Assembly (NCBI GenBank): GCA_903838095.1
Contig: CAILXE010000079.1
Coordinates: forward strand, 1-8,466
Direction of reading: 5' to 3'
DNA: 8,466 nucleotides
Origin: an uncultured Chlorobiaceae bacterium
Lineage (GTDB): Bacteria; Bacteroidota; Chlorobiia; Chlorobiales; Chlorobiaceae
Below the pieces are notes generated by a model that was not told the DNA's origin, ran no database searches, and was given only the letters and a program-made list of their open reading frames with translations. The first letter of the stretch is position 1. Each line of letters opens with the position of its first letter. The translations under genes were made by a program, and so were the position numbers. Shown one piece after another: positions 7,634 through 8,466 of the stretch.

Positions 7634-8020
7634 TCACGGTCGCAGGGCCTGAAGATCGAACTCCTGTTCGCCGATACTCTCTTCAGAAGTTGTATAGAGT
7701 TTTCCGGAATACCCATCAGTCGCCGCCCCGATCATTGGCGATGAAACCGGCCATAACTCCAGTCCCCAGGGAGCCTCATTACGAAGCAATTCAGTAACAC
7801 CATGAAAGGCATCAAACGACATCGCTAAAACAAGATAAGTCTGATTTTCATCGTTGGGATTGTTCGGATGCCAGAGGTAGGATTTCGGAAGATCAACCCC
7901 TGAATAAAAATCAATTCTTCCCACAAACAGACTATTGTTCTTGAAAAGCACCTGTGCTGCAAGCCCGGCTTTAACCGATGCTATGAGATGCACCGTATAG
8001 GATGTGATGTTTTTTCGCAT
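7634..8020 (-). CDS. small hypothetical protein, possibly frameshifted near its C-terminus
   Basis: 128-residue protein starting at ATG 8020-8018 with a weak ribosome site. It has no signal peptide or membrane segment and looks like a mostly beta-sheet domain: SYTVHLIASVKAGLAAQV, LFVGRIDFYSG, TYLVLAMSFDAFHGV, then LRNEAPWGLELW and YTTSEESIGEQE. The pattern strand, FxGxIDFY, a helix with LRNE, and a closing TSxExxGExE is one I have seen in small uncharacterised bacterial proteins, but I cannot name the family. It stops at TGA 7636-7634 after LQALRP. In the neighbouring frame the DNA continues as a convincing C-terminus (DREYIELFVRWIKQGMK) ending at TAA 7590-7588, so one extra base near 7642 may have shortened the protein by about 17 residues. 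Downstream lies the Cys-rich gene on the same strand. Function unknown. Confidence 0.65.
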   Translation of the reverse strand: MRKNITSYTVHLIASVKAGLAAQVLFKNNSLFVGRIDFYSGVDLPKSYLWHPNNPNDENQTYLVLAMSFDAFHGVTELLRNEAPWGLELWPVSSPMIGAATDGYSGKLYTTSEESIGEQEFDLQALRP

Positions 8021-8331
8021 TTTTGCTGCAAGTTAAATTAAATAAAGCGCCCCATGTTTTATCTCTTCGAGGACCTTCATGAGACTTGCCCGTCATTCGC
8101 ATTGAAATGGCTTCGCTCAGGGCTATAGTTGTCATCGGCTTACTTTTTTTCTTGTATAAAGATAGTGTACATGACATGCACCTCAAAACAATAAGTGCTT
8201 TGGCATACCAGTTCTGCTCTAAACTCTTGACATTCCTGTATTTTCGTCAATAACTTAAATTTCAGTAATAAATTAGACGAACCATCAGCTACAGAGTGCT
8301 TTACTAACCTGAAAGTAGGATAAAGCGCACA
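8021..8331. other. intergenic region, no gene supported
   Basis: About 310 bp, AT-rich in its right half. It presumably holds the promoter of the minus-strand gene starting at 8020, but only weak matches are visible (on the minus strand, TTGTTT about 16 bp before TACACT near 8170-8195). A minus-strand frame starting at 8135 (MTTIALSEAISMRMTG) is open but unconvincing. No strong hairpin, repeat array, tRNA or IS end was seen. Confidence 0.5.
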
Positions 8332-8466
8332 CTATTTGCAGGGCACTCCCAGATATTCCAGGAACAATCTGTCTCTGGCTACTGATGCGGTAGACCAACG
8401 GTAGTTGCCCATGACTGTTCGAACGTGGGTCGTTTCAATGCAGTCGAACCAGTCCAGAATCTGGGC
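8332..8466 (-). CDS. C-terminal 44 residues of an unidentified protein (5' end outside window)
   Basis: The minus strand is open from the right edge to TAG at 8334-8332 and reads AQILDWFDCIETTHVR, then TVMGNYRWSTASVARDR and LFLEYLGVPCK. The amino-acid mix (three aromatic clusters, two Cys, an amphipathic ending) and the local rise in GC against the AT-rich spacer suggest real coding sequence. There is no ATG inside, so the gene must start beyond the window. I do not recognise the family. It points the same way as the small genes downstream but is separated from them by about 310 bp, so it is probably a separate unit. Confidence 0.55.
   Translation of the reverse strand, partial: AQILDWFDCIETTHVRTVMGNYRWSTASVARDRLFLEYLGVPCK

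Noticed and set aside
7971..8186. Minus-strand frame of 54-71 residues (contains MTTIALSEAISMRMTG)
   Set aside because: It overlaps the start of the better-supported gene at 8020 out of frame by 50 bp, has a poor ribosome site and no recognisable fold, so it is left out as a gene.
8227..8256. Plus-strand TTGACA followed at about 18 bp by TAACTT
   Set aside because: The -35 is perfect but the -10 is poor and no plus-strand gene follows in the window, so it is probably chance in AT-rich DNA.
8191..8302. Two copies of AGTGCTTT about 100 bp apart
   Set aside because: Eight bases with no extended similarity; not meaningful as a repeat.
1..8466. Search for CRISPR arrays, tRNAs, rRNA, insertion-sequence ends, integrases or a clustered defence system
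   Set aside because: No regularly spaced repeats, no transposase or integrase frame and no multi-gene defence signature were seen by eye.

Overview
The window looks like bacterial chromosomal DNA of moderate GC. Gene content and protein style (a Bacteroidota/Chlorobiota-like class A PBP, GuaA with no Shine-Dalgarno, a DUF2934 protein) make me think of a green sulfur bacterium (Chlorobiaceae, Chlorobium/Pelodictyon type). This is an inference from pattern recognition, with no database match behind it.

Left part (1-4501, plus strand): a conserved, tightly packed housekeeping run. It holds the C-terminal part of an alpha/beta hydrolase, a complete bifunctional class A penicillin-binding protein (PBP1A type), and a complete GMP synthase (guaA). 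Gaps are only 14 and 33 bp, so one transcript is likely.

Middle (4525-5530, minus strand): a complete arylamine N-acetyltransferase converges on guaA with a 23-bp gap. Directly upstream of nat, overlapping it by ATGA, is the C-terminal end of the ribosome-assembly GTPase RsgA. It keeps part of the zinc-binding motif and the basic tail, but the GTPase body is absent and the remnant's N-terminal edge has stop codons and a frame change. It is a gene fragment that marks an old rsgA-nat operon cut by a rearrangement at about 5530.

Right part (5531-8466): an accessory-looking block begins exactly where rsgA is broken. It holds a DUF2934 protein with a large unrecognised C-terminal region (minus), a divergent class D (OXA-type) beta-lactamase with all its active-site motifs (plus), a small seven-cysteine protein (minus, TTG start) and a small hypothetical protein that may be frameshifted near its 3' end (minus). 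After about 310 bp with no convincing gene, the 3' end of an unidentified minus-strand gene runs off the right edge.

Functional links: the PBP (peptidoglycan synthesis) and the OXA enzyme (beta-lactam hydrolysis) both relate to the cell wall, but they are about 3.5 kb apart in different transcription units, so a direct link is not supported. I see no CRISPR array, tRNA, rRNA, intact insertion sequence, or clear multi-gene defence system. The most interesting items are the rsgA scar, the OXA/DUF2934 divergent pair, and the apparent frameshift with a TAA-TTG stop-start junction around 7585-7640.
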